This document shows positions 48,454-58,746 of a DNA stretch of 64,000 nucleotides, piece by piece. Positions within the stretch are counted from its first letter, which is position 1. Every line of letters begins with the position of its first letter. Position numbers and translations under genes: made by a program. The DNA comes from Bolinopsis microptera (lineage: Eukaryota; Ctenophora; Tentaculata; Lobata; Bolinopsidae), in the NCBI RefSeq assembly GCF_026151205.1, contig NC_087075.1:11640303-11704302 (forward strand), written 5' to 3'. The notes below the pieces were generated by a model. That model did not search any database and was not told the DNA's origin. It worked only from the letters and a program-made list of their open reading frames with translations.

Positions 48454-48486
<33 letters not shown>
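44815..48486 (+). mobile_element. LINE insertion, 5'-truncated, with poly(A) tail and target duplication
   Basis: Flanked by a 13-14 bp direct repeat aaagtcaaaagaaa (44803-44813 region and 48486-48497 region) and ending in about 27 A residues. The 5' end falls inside the endonuclease coding region. The opposite arm of the host element shows the uninterrupted site (rc at about 49405-49440), so the insertion postdates formation of the foldback element. Confidence 0.9.
44855..48244 (+). CDS. LINE polyprotein: endonuclease (partial), reverse transcriptase, RNase H, zinc knuckle
   Basis: 1129 codons from the first Met. The frame is open upstream to the truncation point. Endonuclease/exonuclease/phosphatase C-terminal part at residues 1-115 (GSDTNSHHTLWG, SPTFLNSRGHNSIIDLT, NSDHRY). 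Reverse transcriptase core about 355-640 with FLDIEGAFDNV (near 470), CPQGGILSP (near 529) and FADD (near 560). RNase H about 838-960 with YTDGSRTDSGSGAGY, TELTAI, WSDSLSS and AHIGLWGNEKADELAK. Terminal CPKCGDEEE...HFLGQCP (about 1059-1078). The domain order with RNase H places it in the I/R1/LOA/Jockey assemblage. ORF1 and the endonuclease N-terminus are missing, so it cannot move by itself. The absence of frameshifts over 3.4 kb shows it is young. Confidence 0.95.
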   Translation: MDINGPVPPQETSPLAKYANDNNIPLIIGSDTNSHHTLWGNKACNKRGEELLDFLSSLGLSCANKGSSPTFLNSRGHNSIIDLTITNQLGGDLISNWHVSDLYSNSDHRYIMFDITTGPKKEPKQIRLVKNTDWDRFDEILSNNPNLNNTQINTTTEIDHKIDIINTALKEAFEEACPITYISSSVRKPPWLTQEVEEAQRGIRQKLITARKKKTDALWLALRESNKQYNRLITNSQRNAWRTFCQETESVKESGRMNKILKSCNDNKHTLEAVYKPNGDITKNAEETLEVMTRTHFKDSVTDPPVPPPGPLPITTTLLNTIYSPDRIEEALKSFDPLKAAGPDTLKPIIIQKAWTHIKDITRTIMTKNHETQHIPTLWKESLGIFLPKPGKTDYNQPKSFRTITLSPVMLKLQEKVILWHMQHDLNIAKDINKRQFGFKKGCSTEAALHKVTHTIERRIAKKGYVLGVFLDIEGAFDNVSFKAISDAIKTTKVDLATAQWIINMVTNRFITLNHKDKSTRVRIRRGCPQGGILSPFLWNLVVDDLLAYTARDIPGYLQAFADDLLSLAEGNDLDIIWNRTRKTINTIEKWCQTKDLSISALKTQIVMFTWNKKWTLRPVVVGNTTIGLSKSAKFLGVTLDSKLNFNEHITNTTKKATASLMQCRRAVGPTWGMSPKTCKWMYTAVIRPILSYCCSIWIRATQTDTNARKFKRVQALALRMMSGAMPSTPFIALNHLTNTPDIILFLRGEAAKGTARLQAYGSLTLETIAPRKGTITTHTTINKQFMVDLNIPPKAERDLSIPTMMLERRFTVTTPGADNIGYRGSLQNTIDNIPSETITCYTDGSRTDSGSGAGYIITTDNNNTTLDERSFKLPDYCTVYQTELTAIIEACKYLSTYTNTHIIIWSDSLSSIQAISSPSTRSRTTRDCYDTLNTLGSTNTLEIRWIAAHIGLWGNEKADELAKNGTTSESTLNCPIPQSYIKRLINDKVTKLNQESWITDGPRHTKLTLGNKNINIIKNLNTTLSNNRQNYRTAVHLITGHCGLNKHLHTIRKSDTSACPKCGDEEETVSHFLGQCPAIAQIRGQYFRDYYLSVNDIFDNQHISTIVNFTNHTKRLVVPEELDQTGVT

Positions 48487-48489
<3 letters not shown>

Positions 48490-48755
48490 AAAAGAAACAC
48501 AACGAAGGTATGTTACCAACACCACAATATAACAATTATACTAACAACTGAATTAAATTTATTCTGACGACGGGCAGCCCTGATGTGCTCCGTCATCCTC
48601 AACGAGCGACCACTTGTAATAGAGGTGTTATGTCATGTGACACCGATCCGTCCAATCACAAACAGGACGAGTCAGCAGATCGATATCGTGTGTTTACTTT
48701 TCATATCTTTATTTGACCCTCTGTTCACATTGTTATCTCTACCACATCTCGGCTC

Positions 48756-49155
48756 TCATGGATATATGCATTATTCCTTTGCTTCCAGTTGCTCAGTTGG
48801 TGTAAACTTAAAGCACAGTTCATCATTTGGATCTCACTCAGTTCACAATCGCGACCTCATATTAGAGTAAATGTTTTTAATAATACGCAATTGGACAACT
48901 AAACCGAAACATGCTATAACTAAACAATGTTAATGTTCCGTTCCTGATTGAACAGTTAGCATCACAGTCAGTTGGAGGAGCGACCAACACACTATCAAGA
49001 TCGGTTGTTTATCTTAAACCCCCCGCCCCCCAACAGTTTGTATTGTACGTGGGCAATGGGCACGGTTATATAAGTACAACAATCACACTATTTCAAGTTC
49101 ACGACGTAATCATGGCGTGTTTACCGCGGTGCAGATATTGCACGCGGACCTTGCC
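48756..49155. other. Loop of the foldback element
   Basis: A 400-bp unique spacer between the arms, with a C run (ccccccgcccccc, about 49020-49031). Short frames starting MCSVILNERP in both arms are mirror copies of the same arm sequence, not separate genes. Confidence 0.7.
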
Positions 49156-50149
49156 GAGCCGAGATGTGGTAGAGATAACAATGTGAACAGAGGGTCAAAT
49201 AAAGATAAGAAAAGTAAACACACGATATCGATCTGCTGACTCGTCCTGTTTGTGATTGGACGGATCGGTGTCACATGACATAACACCTCTATTACAAGTG
49301 GTCGCTCGTTGAGGATGACGGAGCACATCAGGGCTGCCCGTCGTCAGAATAAATTTAATTCAGTTGTTAGTATAATTGTTATATTGTGGTGTTGGTAACC
49401 TACCTTCGTTGTGTTTCTTTTGACTTTTTTATCATGCTGTGCTCTGGAAATTGTGATAGTACCTGTCCGATTTGTTAAGGAGACGATCTCCCTAGCTGTT
49501 CATATGTTGCAGGATCAGAATGTTCGTGAGGAACAGTCACCAAAAGTGAGTTGCTTACCTGCTGTGTGTTTTCGTACTCTGGTCTTCACTCAAGTTGCAA
49601 AGCTGCAATAAACGTATCGCAAAGAACATTTATATCTGAAAATTGTGTTAGTACCAGTTTGATCAGTTAAGGTGCGGATTGCCTCGATCTGTCGGGTTCA
49701 GCTTAACTGCCTAGGTCATGAGTAGAACCGAAGGATCAAAACATATGTTGCTTGTTGCTCGTATCAACTATAAAACATCAATTTTGAGGGATAAGGAAGT
49801 GTTTATAGGTTCTGAAACCTAGCTAAATCGATTTTTCGTGCAATTTTAGGTCAGAAACAGTCATCAAAATGAGTTAATAAGAAGGTCGATTTCTCGGTTA
49901 TTTTTGAGCTTTCGTTCAGAAAATGATTCGGGGCCTTCAAAGGGGGGTAACAAGAAAGCGTTACAAGTGTTACAAGCCTTCTATAATACAAAATGTGTAT
50001 CATCTCTTCAACCCGCTGAACATGTGCTTACCCTAAAAATGTAAACAAATGTGTTTCACCTCCTCAACCCGCTGAACATGTGCTTACTATTGAAGTAAAC
50101 AAATGTGTTTCACCTCCCCACCAGTATCCACATCTATAAGGTCTTCTAT

Positions 50150-51958
50150 TCGGACTTACAATCTGTATGTAAAAGCTATATATTATATAGCAATAACCGT
50201 ATGCTATGATTGGTTTTTCATGGCTTTGTTTGAGTCATGATAGCATTGAATGCAGCCATGATGCTTCTTTATTCTTAATATTAAATTATAAGTATTAAGT
50301 AAGTTGTTTATTTGAGACTATCATTGTAAACTTATCACCTTCTCGGAGCCAGAGAACAAAGTTCTGTAGGTCCTAAACTACAGAACTTTGCTATGCCGAA
50401 CTATTATTTGTCATTGTTATCTCTGTTCCTTCATATTATTTAATGCATCATTGACAATTATAACCCCTACATATGGCTAATATACGACCACTGGACGCCT
50501 AACATACGGCTAAGATAAGAATTAGTTATTTGTTCACAGAATAAAGCTAGCAGCTACATTAGGTCTAATTATGCCACAAAACAACAGTTCTCCTGCATAC
50601 AAGGTCGATCTGTAATTAAGCAACTAAAAGACCCTTGTATAATTAAAATTATAGTGGCACTGTTGCCGATCTAAAATATTTGAAACATTTTTGGCACTTT
50701 GAAATTGACATAATATATCGATATATGAAGATCATATAATGCATTGTGCATCGTTTCCGGTGTATACTTTTTATAATTTTATATTTGCAATTTAAGAGTA
50801 ATATGCTGATTTCTATGGAATTATTTAAAAAATTTGCTTGTTCAATTTGCGTCAATTTATAATCTCGTCTGATAATTACTATTTCGTCGTCTAAGAAATG
50901 AAATTGTAATTCAAGTTACTTATAATTAGCACATGAGCAGCACGAGTCTCACGACCTTCCCAACCCATTATAATGACTTGGGAAGATCATGCATTATTAT
51001 CTCAGGATATATTATACGTTATCAATCATATTCAACCGGAATTGATTGTTGTGTGCTTCTTTTGATTCTGATTTCTGAAAGTATAAAATATTTGGTTCTC
51101 GTTAGAACAGATTTTCGTGTCGTGTAGCAAACATCGTACAGGTATTTGGCCTTCAGATTAGTTACAACTTATATTAATGAGTTGCACTTATTAATATTTG
51201 ATAACTATAACCATTAGTAATACAAAAGATTTATCCGGGATTACCTCCGTGCTTTCCTCTACTGTTACATTAATGAGTTGTGATGGCAAGGGGTGACACC
51301 ACCGATCAGCGTGGATACAAAAATCAGCAGATCGCACGGAATTAAATGATCCTTGCTTCATGAGTATCATGGTTTGGGAATTAGGTGGCATTGAAAGATT
51401 CACCTCAAGTAACTAGCTAGCACTTATCATCAGCAATCAGCATACTACTTGATAATAGCAAGCTCACTTGCATTAACCAGTCTGCAAGTTTCTGATAATT
51501 AATAAATGTATATTTGAGACCTTCCTCCTCCTGTTTAGGGGTTTAGGCTTGAACAGTAACATAATAACCACAGAAAAGTAGGGTTATCGTCTCAGTATTA
51601 ATTTATAAAGCTCTGGTTTTTTCTAATTTCACTTCGGAAAATTTTAACTTTCTCAATCTCAATTGAACTGTGGGCCCTGTCGGCCGTCGGATCTTTTAAT
51701 TAATACTTTAATAATAATGCAATCATAATATTAGCAAACTAATTTCATGCATTGTCTAGTGTACAGTCTTATACAGTCTTATCTCCGATTGTATATAAGA
51801 TTTTATATAATTTTTCATAATCATGACTTAATTATAATGTATACATTATCATTAAGTCATGATTATGTATATAAAATCTTATTTCCGCCCGTTTAATTAT
51901 ACGACCAGAATCCGGCGAGCACATCTGATCTTTGTAATTATTCTCAATTTTTTGTGAA
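50150..51958. other. Intergenic
   Basis: No supported gene. A 13-bp perfect hairpin (caaagttctgtag and ctacagaactttg) lies at 50357-50390, and an AT-rich palindrome at about 51797-51881. Confidence 0.5.
51797..51881. repeat. AT-rich palindrome
   Basis: Arms ataatcatgacttaat and attaagtcatgattat surround tataatgtatacattat-type sequence. A second complementary pair, ataagattttata and tatataaaatctt, lies outside. Probably a small hairpin MITE. Confidence 0.75.
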
Positions 51959-51959
51959 C

Positions 51960-52290
51960 GGAAAAAGACCATGCATACCCATTACCCACAGTTTATCTGT
52001 CTCAATGACCCGAATTTGTCTGCAACGTTTTCCGAACATTATTCAAATAGTGCATAAGAGCCCGTACATTGAGATTGTGAAAGCTACTTCAAAACCTGCA
52101 GTTAGATAACCCCCATTCACATCTCAAAAGAAGGAAGAATAACCTGCCATAAATAGCTATTCAGCTAGTCAGAATACGCCCCCAGAGCAACTAGGGTCCA
52201 TTAAAGATATTGTGCAGGACCAAGTCCTATCATTTCATAGATCTCGTTCCAGTCAAGCATCTTTTCATCCGACTCTAGTGATTCCTTTTA
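51960..52290 (-). pseudogene. SV2/SVOP-like MFS transporter, partial copy 1 (N-terminal part)
   Basis: On the minus strand this matches the N-terminal exonic part of the copies at 56.2-56.5 kb and 59.9-60.15 kb (cttttcatc..., then catctcaaa-gaagga, then gtctgcaacgttttccgaa). That part encodes the first transmembrane segments, with a P-S-L-R-C-E-type loop. Everything downstream (towards lower coordinates) is absent. Several one-base indels break the frame. Confidence 0.6.
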
Positions 52291-54230
52291 ATTTCATTTC
52301 ATTCAAGTTTGTTTATACTTTATTTTATCTGCCTGTGCTGTTGAAAAGTTTAGATTCAGCGAAAATATAACATTTGGCACTATTACACAGTTTAAAGTGC
52401 GTAATTTCTAAATGCAAATCCAAAAAAAAAAAAATCCAGCCAATGACTCGTAAAATGTACATACTATCAGACCACGGTGGTTACGAGACACAGATGCAAA
52501 ACAAAAGTGCGAGTGGGCGCAGAATCGGCACTATTGAACTAACACCGCACTTTTGTCGGTCACTATCAGGTCGAAATTCCCCATCTAATCCAGAATTGTT
52601 TGTGCATTTCAACTTGGCATCGCTGAGTAAACAACGAAATAAGAACGACATGCCCACATCTAAAGTTAGGGTCAAACGATATTCAATGACGTATCATTAA
52701 AAATATCGGAAAGTGCATTACTTTTTAAAAATCAGAAAAACATGTAATGATGGATTAACAACTTTCTTCCTAAGAATCTGAATTACGCATATAAAAAAAA
52801 TATTATTTTCTCAATGTTTTTTATTTGTACAGTGAATTAAGAGAGCATAATTACAATGTTGCCAGAAGTAACTGCCCACACGCAACCCTAAAATGATCTC
52901 TTAAACAGTCAATATTTACTGCTATACAACCAACCAACAACTGCAAATCATACTTGAACAACACCAATTATTACATGTCTATATTCAACATATATCACGA
53001 AATCTATCATTCACAATTCACGCAAATGATGTTCACACAGAATAGAACAACAGTCCTGATTATGTGCATACACATACATAATTATAACAACCATATGAGT
53101 TTAAGGTGTGAGGCACGTTAACTCAAGTGTACTCGAAAAAATGTAAATACGATCAGAACGCGGTAATACGAGACCCATAACCAACACATAAGGCAGTGGG
53201 CGTCAGATTTGCACTGTTGACCAAACATCACCGTGCACTTTGTCGCCACTATCGTCGATATACGTTTTCTATCAGATTTGTGACATTCAAACTTGGCATC
53301 GCTGTGTACAACGAAAATAAGAAGAAATGCCCACAACATAGTTTAGGGTAAAAACTTTTTTCATGACGTATCATTTAAATAGATGCGGAAAGTGGAATTA
53401 CTTTTAAAAATCAGAAAAACAATTATATGGATAGAACAACTTTTCTTCTGTGAGGGTCATAAGATAAAGGAATAGGGACAAAATATCAATGAAACAGAAT
53501 TGAGAGATTGATACAAACGTACACATGAGCATCTTACTATATATAAAGCGATACGATATATATCCGTGCCATATTACTGACACCACGGCAAACAACTATA
53601 ACGCGACTTGTCCGCAAAAACCGTAAAAGTAGACAACTGAAACTTTTTTGACTGGGTCAAATTTTCTTTAAAAAAAATGTCAAAATTTGGACTCCCAATT
53701 GGTGTAAAAAACTGCGATTAAATAGGCAATACTTATTTAGTCTCTCGATCTTACACCACATTAGGGTTAGACTGGTTCCTGCAATTTCTAAATAATGTGC
53801 GATTACAGCGCAGATGAAGAATAAAGGGATATCCCATTATTAAACTTTCGCGGACGTACCAGTTTGCGTGCCCATTGTGATGTAAATCTTCCGTTATTAT
53901 ATTTATAATATATTATATGTGATGGTTCTTACACGCGAATTAAGCAGTCACGGTCCCCCGGGACTCTAACGTACTGAGTTTTGATGGTAACCATACAATT
54001 TTGTACATTTTGTATTGATATTTCAATTATCAATCCAAAAGGAAGTGTAGTTACGACATAGTTATAACAAATGATTTGTATACAAAACTATCATACATCA
54101 ACACAAATAACTTTAATTTACCAGTACCACCAGATGAACATTAAGTGTTTTTATGAAAGAAAAGCAAGTTTCACAATAATAGTTAACACTGACAAACATC
54201 AAATTACGCAATAAATAAAAGAACTTATTA
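52291..54230. repeat. Rearranged flanking repeats of the transporter array
   Basis: Holds duplicated non-coding pieces. A block containing ggaaagtg-aattactttt-aaaaatcagaaaaac occurs at about 52708 and 53388 (and again near 56965). A block containing actgcccacacgcaaccc occurs at 52871 (again near 54303 and 57909). Copies differ mostly by single-base insertions and deletions. ORFs within are not gene-like. Confidence 0.7.
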
Positions 54231-55106
54231 TTTTAAATGTTTTATTATTTGTACATGGTAAAATTAAGTATAACCATAATAACAAGGTTTGCCCAGAATT
54301 TAACTGCCCCACACTCAAAACCTATAAAATAACATATCAGCCCATTTAACTGCTCACGACCAACAACAACTGCAAACGTTAGTGCGATAACTCAAAATCA
54401 AATTTACAATGTTAAAAACTAACCCCACCCCCTAGGAAAAAAACAGAGTCACTTGTTCATAGAACTTCAAAAAAAGTCTCCTAACTAACAATAAATAAGA
54501 CATGTTGTTACTCATAAGACCCATTTTTTTTATTACGTCTGTAATCATTGTTATCATAGACCGGTACACTAGTGGTATAGATGATTGTCGTACAATCAAT
54601 TGTAAACCGCACACCCACTGAGGTTGTAGCCTTGCAATGCGAACCGGAGGATTTAAACTGTAGTGTCTTCAAACCGTGGTTTTTTAAAACCCTGTTCACG
54701 TTTTTGGAAAATTCTTATCGAAGTTAGAGAGTAGCTAATTTGAATCAAAAAAATTTTTAAGAAATGTAGGGACATGATACCATTATAATCCCATATATAT
54801 ACTAATAAAGAAACTTTTTTTCTAATGTCAAACTCACTATCTTATACTCAAATAACTTTTTACTCGAACCAAGGTTGAGGATTTAAATTGCAACCGAATA
54901 TAGAATATCATTTGCTACAACCACAACTAAATGCTTATTAAATAAAGATTTTTTTAAATATTTAGCCAAGAATAAAGATTTTTACCAACAAACATGGCAC
55001 GATCAAATGCTTGACAAAATTTAACACGCTTTCGAAATTAACATCTGGATAAGCCTAATAAGCACCTTTAGCACAACATTTTTAATATTTTCAAGTAAGA
55101 TCTTCG

Positions 55107-56640
55107 CTACATCAACAACTCTAAATGGTTATATTTCACTTCACTCGGAGAGATCACATACTTAGTCACCCTTTCGTATAACACCATTGTCCATACAAAA
55201 CCAACGAAAGATAAGAACAGAAAGATACCAACCACAGAATAGGGGCTCATATAGAACAATAAATAGACACACACCGACCCAAAAAAAACGCCTCCTAATT
55301 TTTCCACAACAGTTGATGAAACCAAAAGCTGTAGATCGGCGAATGTGGGGCAAGTGGGGAAAACTATTCTGGTATCAAAGAACCAAAGTGTAGTATTCAC
55401 AAAGTGCTCGACAATTTTTAGCGATCATAGTTTGTTGCGAAAGTGAACGAATCGTTAACACAAACAAAAGGATTGCTAACGATAGCCTCATAATTAAACT
55501 TGCACTCTAATAGGTATAGCCGGCAATGCCACAGTGGCTAAAAATCACAGCCTCAATTGAACGCCAAAGTACACCTCCACTAACGATCATCACTTCAATC
55601 AGATCATCTTTGTCAACTTTGGCATTTATGCTTTTGGTGGATTGAGCTGGTCCACACATATTAGCCTGTACATCAGTGGGTAGTCCACACTAACAGGCCA
55701 ACCCATGAACAAATTTGCAGAAGTAAACATGACGGAGGAGAGGGCGATGTGACTATTCTGTTTGTCCCTTGTTCAAGGTCTAGTGTAAATACGCCCATTT
55801 CCTCTCAACAAAACATTCCATTTTTATGTTTTTCCTGTAATTATCTTTCCCGAATAGCTTTGGCCAATGGTCTGACAGCTTTTCATAGCTTCAGTCTGTT
55901 GTCCCTTACACAAAGAAATCTAGGAGATTCGGGAAGAGCAAGAATCAGATTTAAGCAGGTACAGCAGAAGTGAGACCAAGATGATAAACCAATGCCATCC
56001 GAACCATTTTTTAGGACTAAGAAAATGTCCACTCCAGCAGACAGCTCCGAGGCACCAAATGAACCTAATAATACATTAGGACACCAAAGACTCGATACTT
56101 GCTTTCAGCAAACTCAGCGTTGTACAGACTATGCCAGCTATATTAATACCAATGCATGCACCAGTCACCAACCTAGTTGCAAAGAAAGACCCACTTATCG
56201 GCGATAGGCGCCCCAATTAGCAGCCCAAAGACAACAAAATGTCGACCATTGAGATCACAGTTTTCCTTTCCGTATATGTCTGCAACGTTACCGAAAATGA
56301 TTGCAAACACGCCATAAGAGCCATACAATGAAATTGTGATAGCTGCTTCAAAATTTGCAGAAATCCCCATTTCACATCTCAAAGAAGGAAGAAATAACAG
56401 CAGAAGAGTCAATCAGCATAGTCCAAGAATACCCACAGAGCAGCTAAGGTTTCCAGTAAAGATATTGTCAGACCAATTCCTATCAATTCATAGACTCACG
56501 TCATTCAAGCAGGCTTTTCATCCGACGTCTTGTGAGGTTGCCCATATTTTGCGAAGGTGGTGTCTCCATCGGTTGTGATTTCCTTAATGTCATCCTTTAT
56601 CCATTTTTCTTGGTGGTGGATCATAAAATAAAGGAATAGG
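55107..56640 (-). pseudogene. SV2/SVOP-like MFS transporter, copy 2, frame broken
   Basis: Minus strand. Reading across frames gives, in order: a cytosolic N-terminus (DIKEITTDGDTTFAKYGQPH, TSDEK), PSLRCEMGISANFEAAITIS, FGNVADIYGKEN (the MFS G-x-x-x-D-x-x-G-R-K loop), DKWVFL, a central segment with FGWHWFIILVSL, and a C-terminus with STAFGFIN, VYLLFYMSPYSVVGIFLFLS and a tail ending VKYNHLELLM before a stop at 55107. The order and motifs match SV2/SVOP-type major facilitator transporters. There are at least six frameshifts, mostly in homopolymers. Whether the real gene is intact cannot be judged from this sequence. Confidence 0.75.
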
Positions 56641-56759
56641 GACAAAATAATCAAGGAACCGACACGGGGATACTTATATGAAACGTACAATGGATCAAAA
56701 ACGTAATTTACCAGTACCACATGATTTTATCTATAAAGAAAGCTACGTTCCACAATAGA

Positions 56760-58740
56760 GGTTACACTGTTTTTTTACTTTAATAAATACAATTTACGCA
56801 TACTAAACTTTACACCTTGTCGCACTATCCGGTCGATAAACCGTTTCTATCAGAATATGAGGCACTTCAACTTGGTATCGCATGCATACAACGATATAAT
56901 GAACGACAAGCCCATAACTATGGTTAGGGTCTAAAGTTTTTCCAAGATGTATCATTAAATAGATCGAAAAGTGGAATTACTTTTGAAACTCAAGAAAAAC
57001 AAGTAATGATGGATAGAACAACTCTACTTCCTAAGAATACGTTGCCAGGCTGGTTAAATTCATCTAAATTTATGTCAAAAAGTACTGCCGTATTTAAGTT
57101 CTCAAAAAGTATGCGAATAATTCGTCCAATTTACTACTCAAGTTTTAATTTTTAGGGCTGTTATAATTCGCCAAAAAAATGCTCGAAAATTCCGGTAAAA
57201 ATGCCGGCTGTTGGAAACTGCACGCATTCTCGAGTCTAACAATCTATTTGAATATGTAAATTGTGACGATATACTCCAAATCTACAAACTTACAAATCTA
57301 CGACAAATAGACTAACTGTGGAGGAAAATAAATTGCTAACAATTTTATCAAGAGAATTTATTTACCTCATTAAACGTCCTACGAGTATGAGTTAAATTAA
57401 ACCCTAGCGAACTTGGTTCAATACCTACGCTAGTCACGAAACCAGTAACCACGCACGTGTTGCGTGGACACAACGTGTTTTGGCAATATTCCCCCATACA
57501 AAGCAACTATCGTGAACATTTTGGTATACTTTTTTAGATGCATCAATTTTTTTTTTTAATACGTATGTGAATTTAAATTCGAATAAAACGTTTAGTGCCA
57601 ATTTAACAGCATTTGAATACGTAAATTGTACCTAGAGTAATAGTATTGTACTAGACGTTGGGTGGTGGGTCATAAAATAACAGGAATAGGACAAAATATA
57701 AACGTACAATGAGCCAATACGTAAATTAACCAGTACAACATGATGAACCAGTAAATGTGTTTTATCAATGAAATAAAGCAAGTTTCTCAATAGATGGTAA
57801 CAAAGATATACATCAAATTACGGATATAAATAAAAGATTAATTTTTTTAAAATGTTTTATATTTGTACAGGGAATTAAGTATACCCATTAAAACAAGGTT
57901 GCTAAGAGTAACTGCCCACACGCAACCCTTTTTATAATCTCAAAATCAGCCCATTTTTTCTTCTTAAGACCAACAACAACTGCAACTGTTCAATGAAACT
58001 CAAAAAAAGGTCTCCTACCTTACCAAGAAATGAGACATTTTGTTACTCAGAAGATCCATTACTCGGTAATCATTGCTATCATAAACAGGTACACTCTAGT
58101 GGGATAAAGGATGTCGTTACAATGCACTTGTAAAACCGTAACCCCACGGAGGTGCAGCCTGCAGGTGAACCGTGGTAAATACGTTAGTGTCTACCTAACC
58201 TGTTGGATGGTTTCTGCATTAGGGGTCGTTCACATATTATAAATTAATATAAAAATATTATTACTACGTAGTCACTTTTTGTACAATATTTAGAAGTTAG
58301 AGAGTACCATAGATTCAACAAATAAGTATCGTGACATGAGACCATGTATAATAAAGAGTACTAGTGTAGATATAAATGTTGCCTATTTCCAACCAATATC
58401 TATAATGAATTTAAACATTAACTTAAACAATTGTTGTGGGTCGGAAATTGAAACCTAATATTGATATCATAATTTTTTTAAAACCACCACCAAAAGCATA
58501 TAATTTATAAGATAACTTAAATGTTGAGCCAAGAATATGGCCAAAATAATCGAGAAATCCTTTTGGTCCCTGAATTTTACCTACAAACATGGAACGATCG
58601 AAGCTTTGACATAATTTAGCATCGCTTTTGAAATTTAACATCTGGGATACTCTATTGGACATTTTTGCAGGGGTTTGATACACAACATTTTTATAATTTT
58701 TCAAATAAGACTCGCTACGAACTGCAGACTCAAAAATGTA
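56760..58740. other. Spacer between transporter copies 2 and 3
   Basis: Contains the copy-2 upstream block (about 56800-57050), AT-rich sequence, and the copy-3 3' flank (57840-58700). The latter parallels 54230-55100 with many small indels. Confidence 0.65.
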
Positions 58741-58746
58741 TTAATT

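Larger units (their letters stand above)
43903..50149. mobile_element. Foldback (long terminal inverted repeat) element carrying a nested LINE
   Basis: The left arm is 43903-44814 plus 48487-48755, split by the LINE. The right arm is 49156-50149. The arms are near-identical inverted copies of about 1 kb, closed by a 400-bp loop (48756-49155). Arm ends read atagaagacc and ggtcttctat. Subterminal tandem units (gaggtgaaacacatttgttt, then gcacatgttcagcgggttga) are repeated two to three times per arm. The left arm has small extras: a ctcttatatataagag palindrome at 43917 and about 110 bp near 44590. No transposase and no clear target duplication were found. The superfamily is unknown; a large non-autonomous foldback element is the best description. 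Confidence 0.85.

Noticed and set aside
48583..49328. Twin MCSVILNERP ORFs on opposite strands
   Set aside because: They are the same sequence in the two arms of the foldback element; no known domain and no sign of selection.
52374..52700. 108-residue plus-strand ORF
   Set aside because: Lies in the duplicated 5' flank of the minus-strand transporter copies, is not preserved in the sister copies, and has an A-run near its start.
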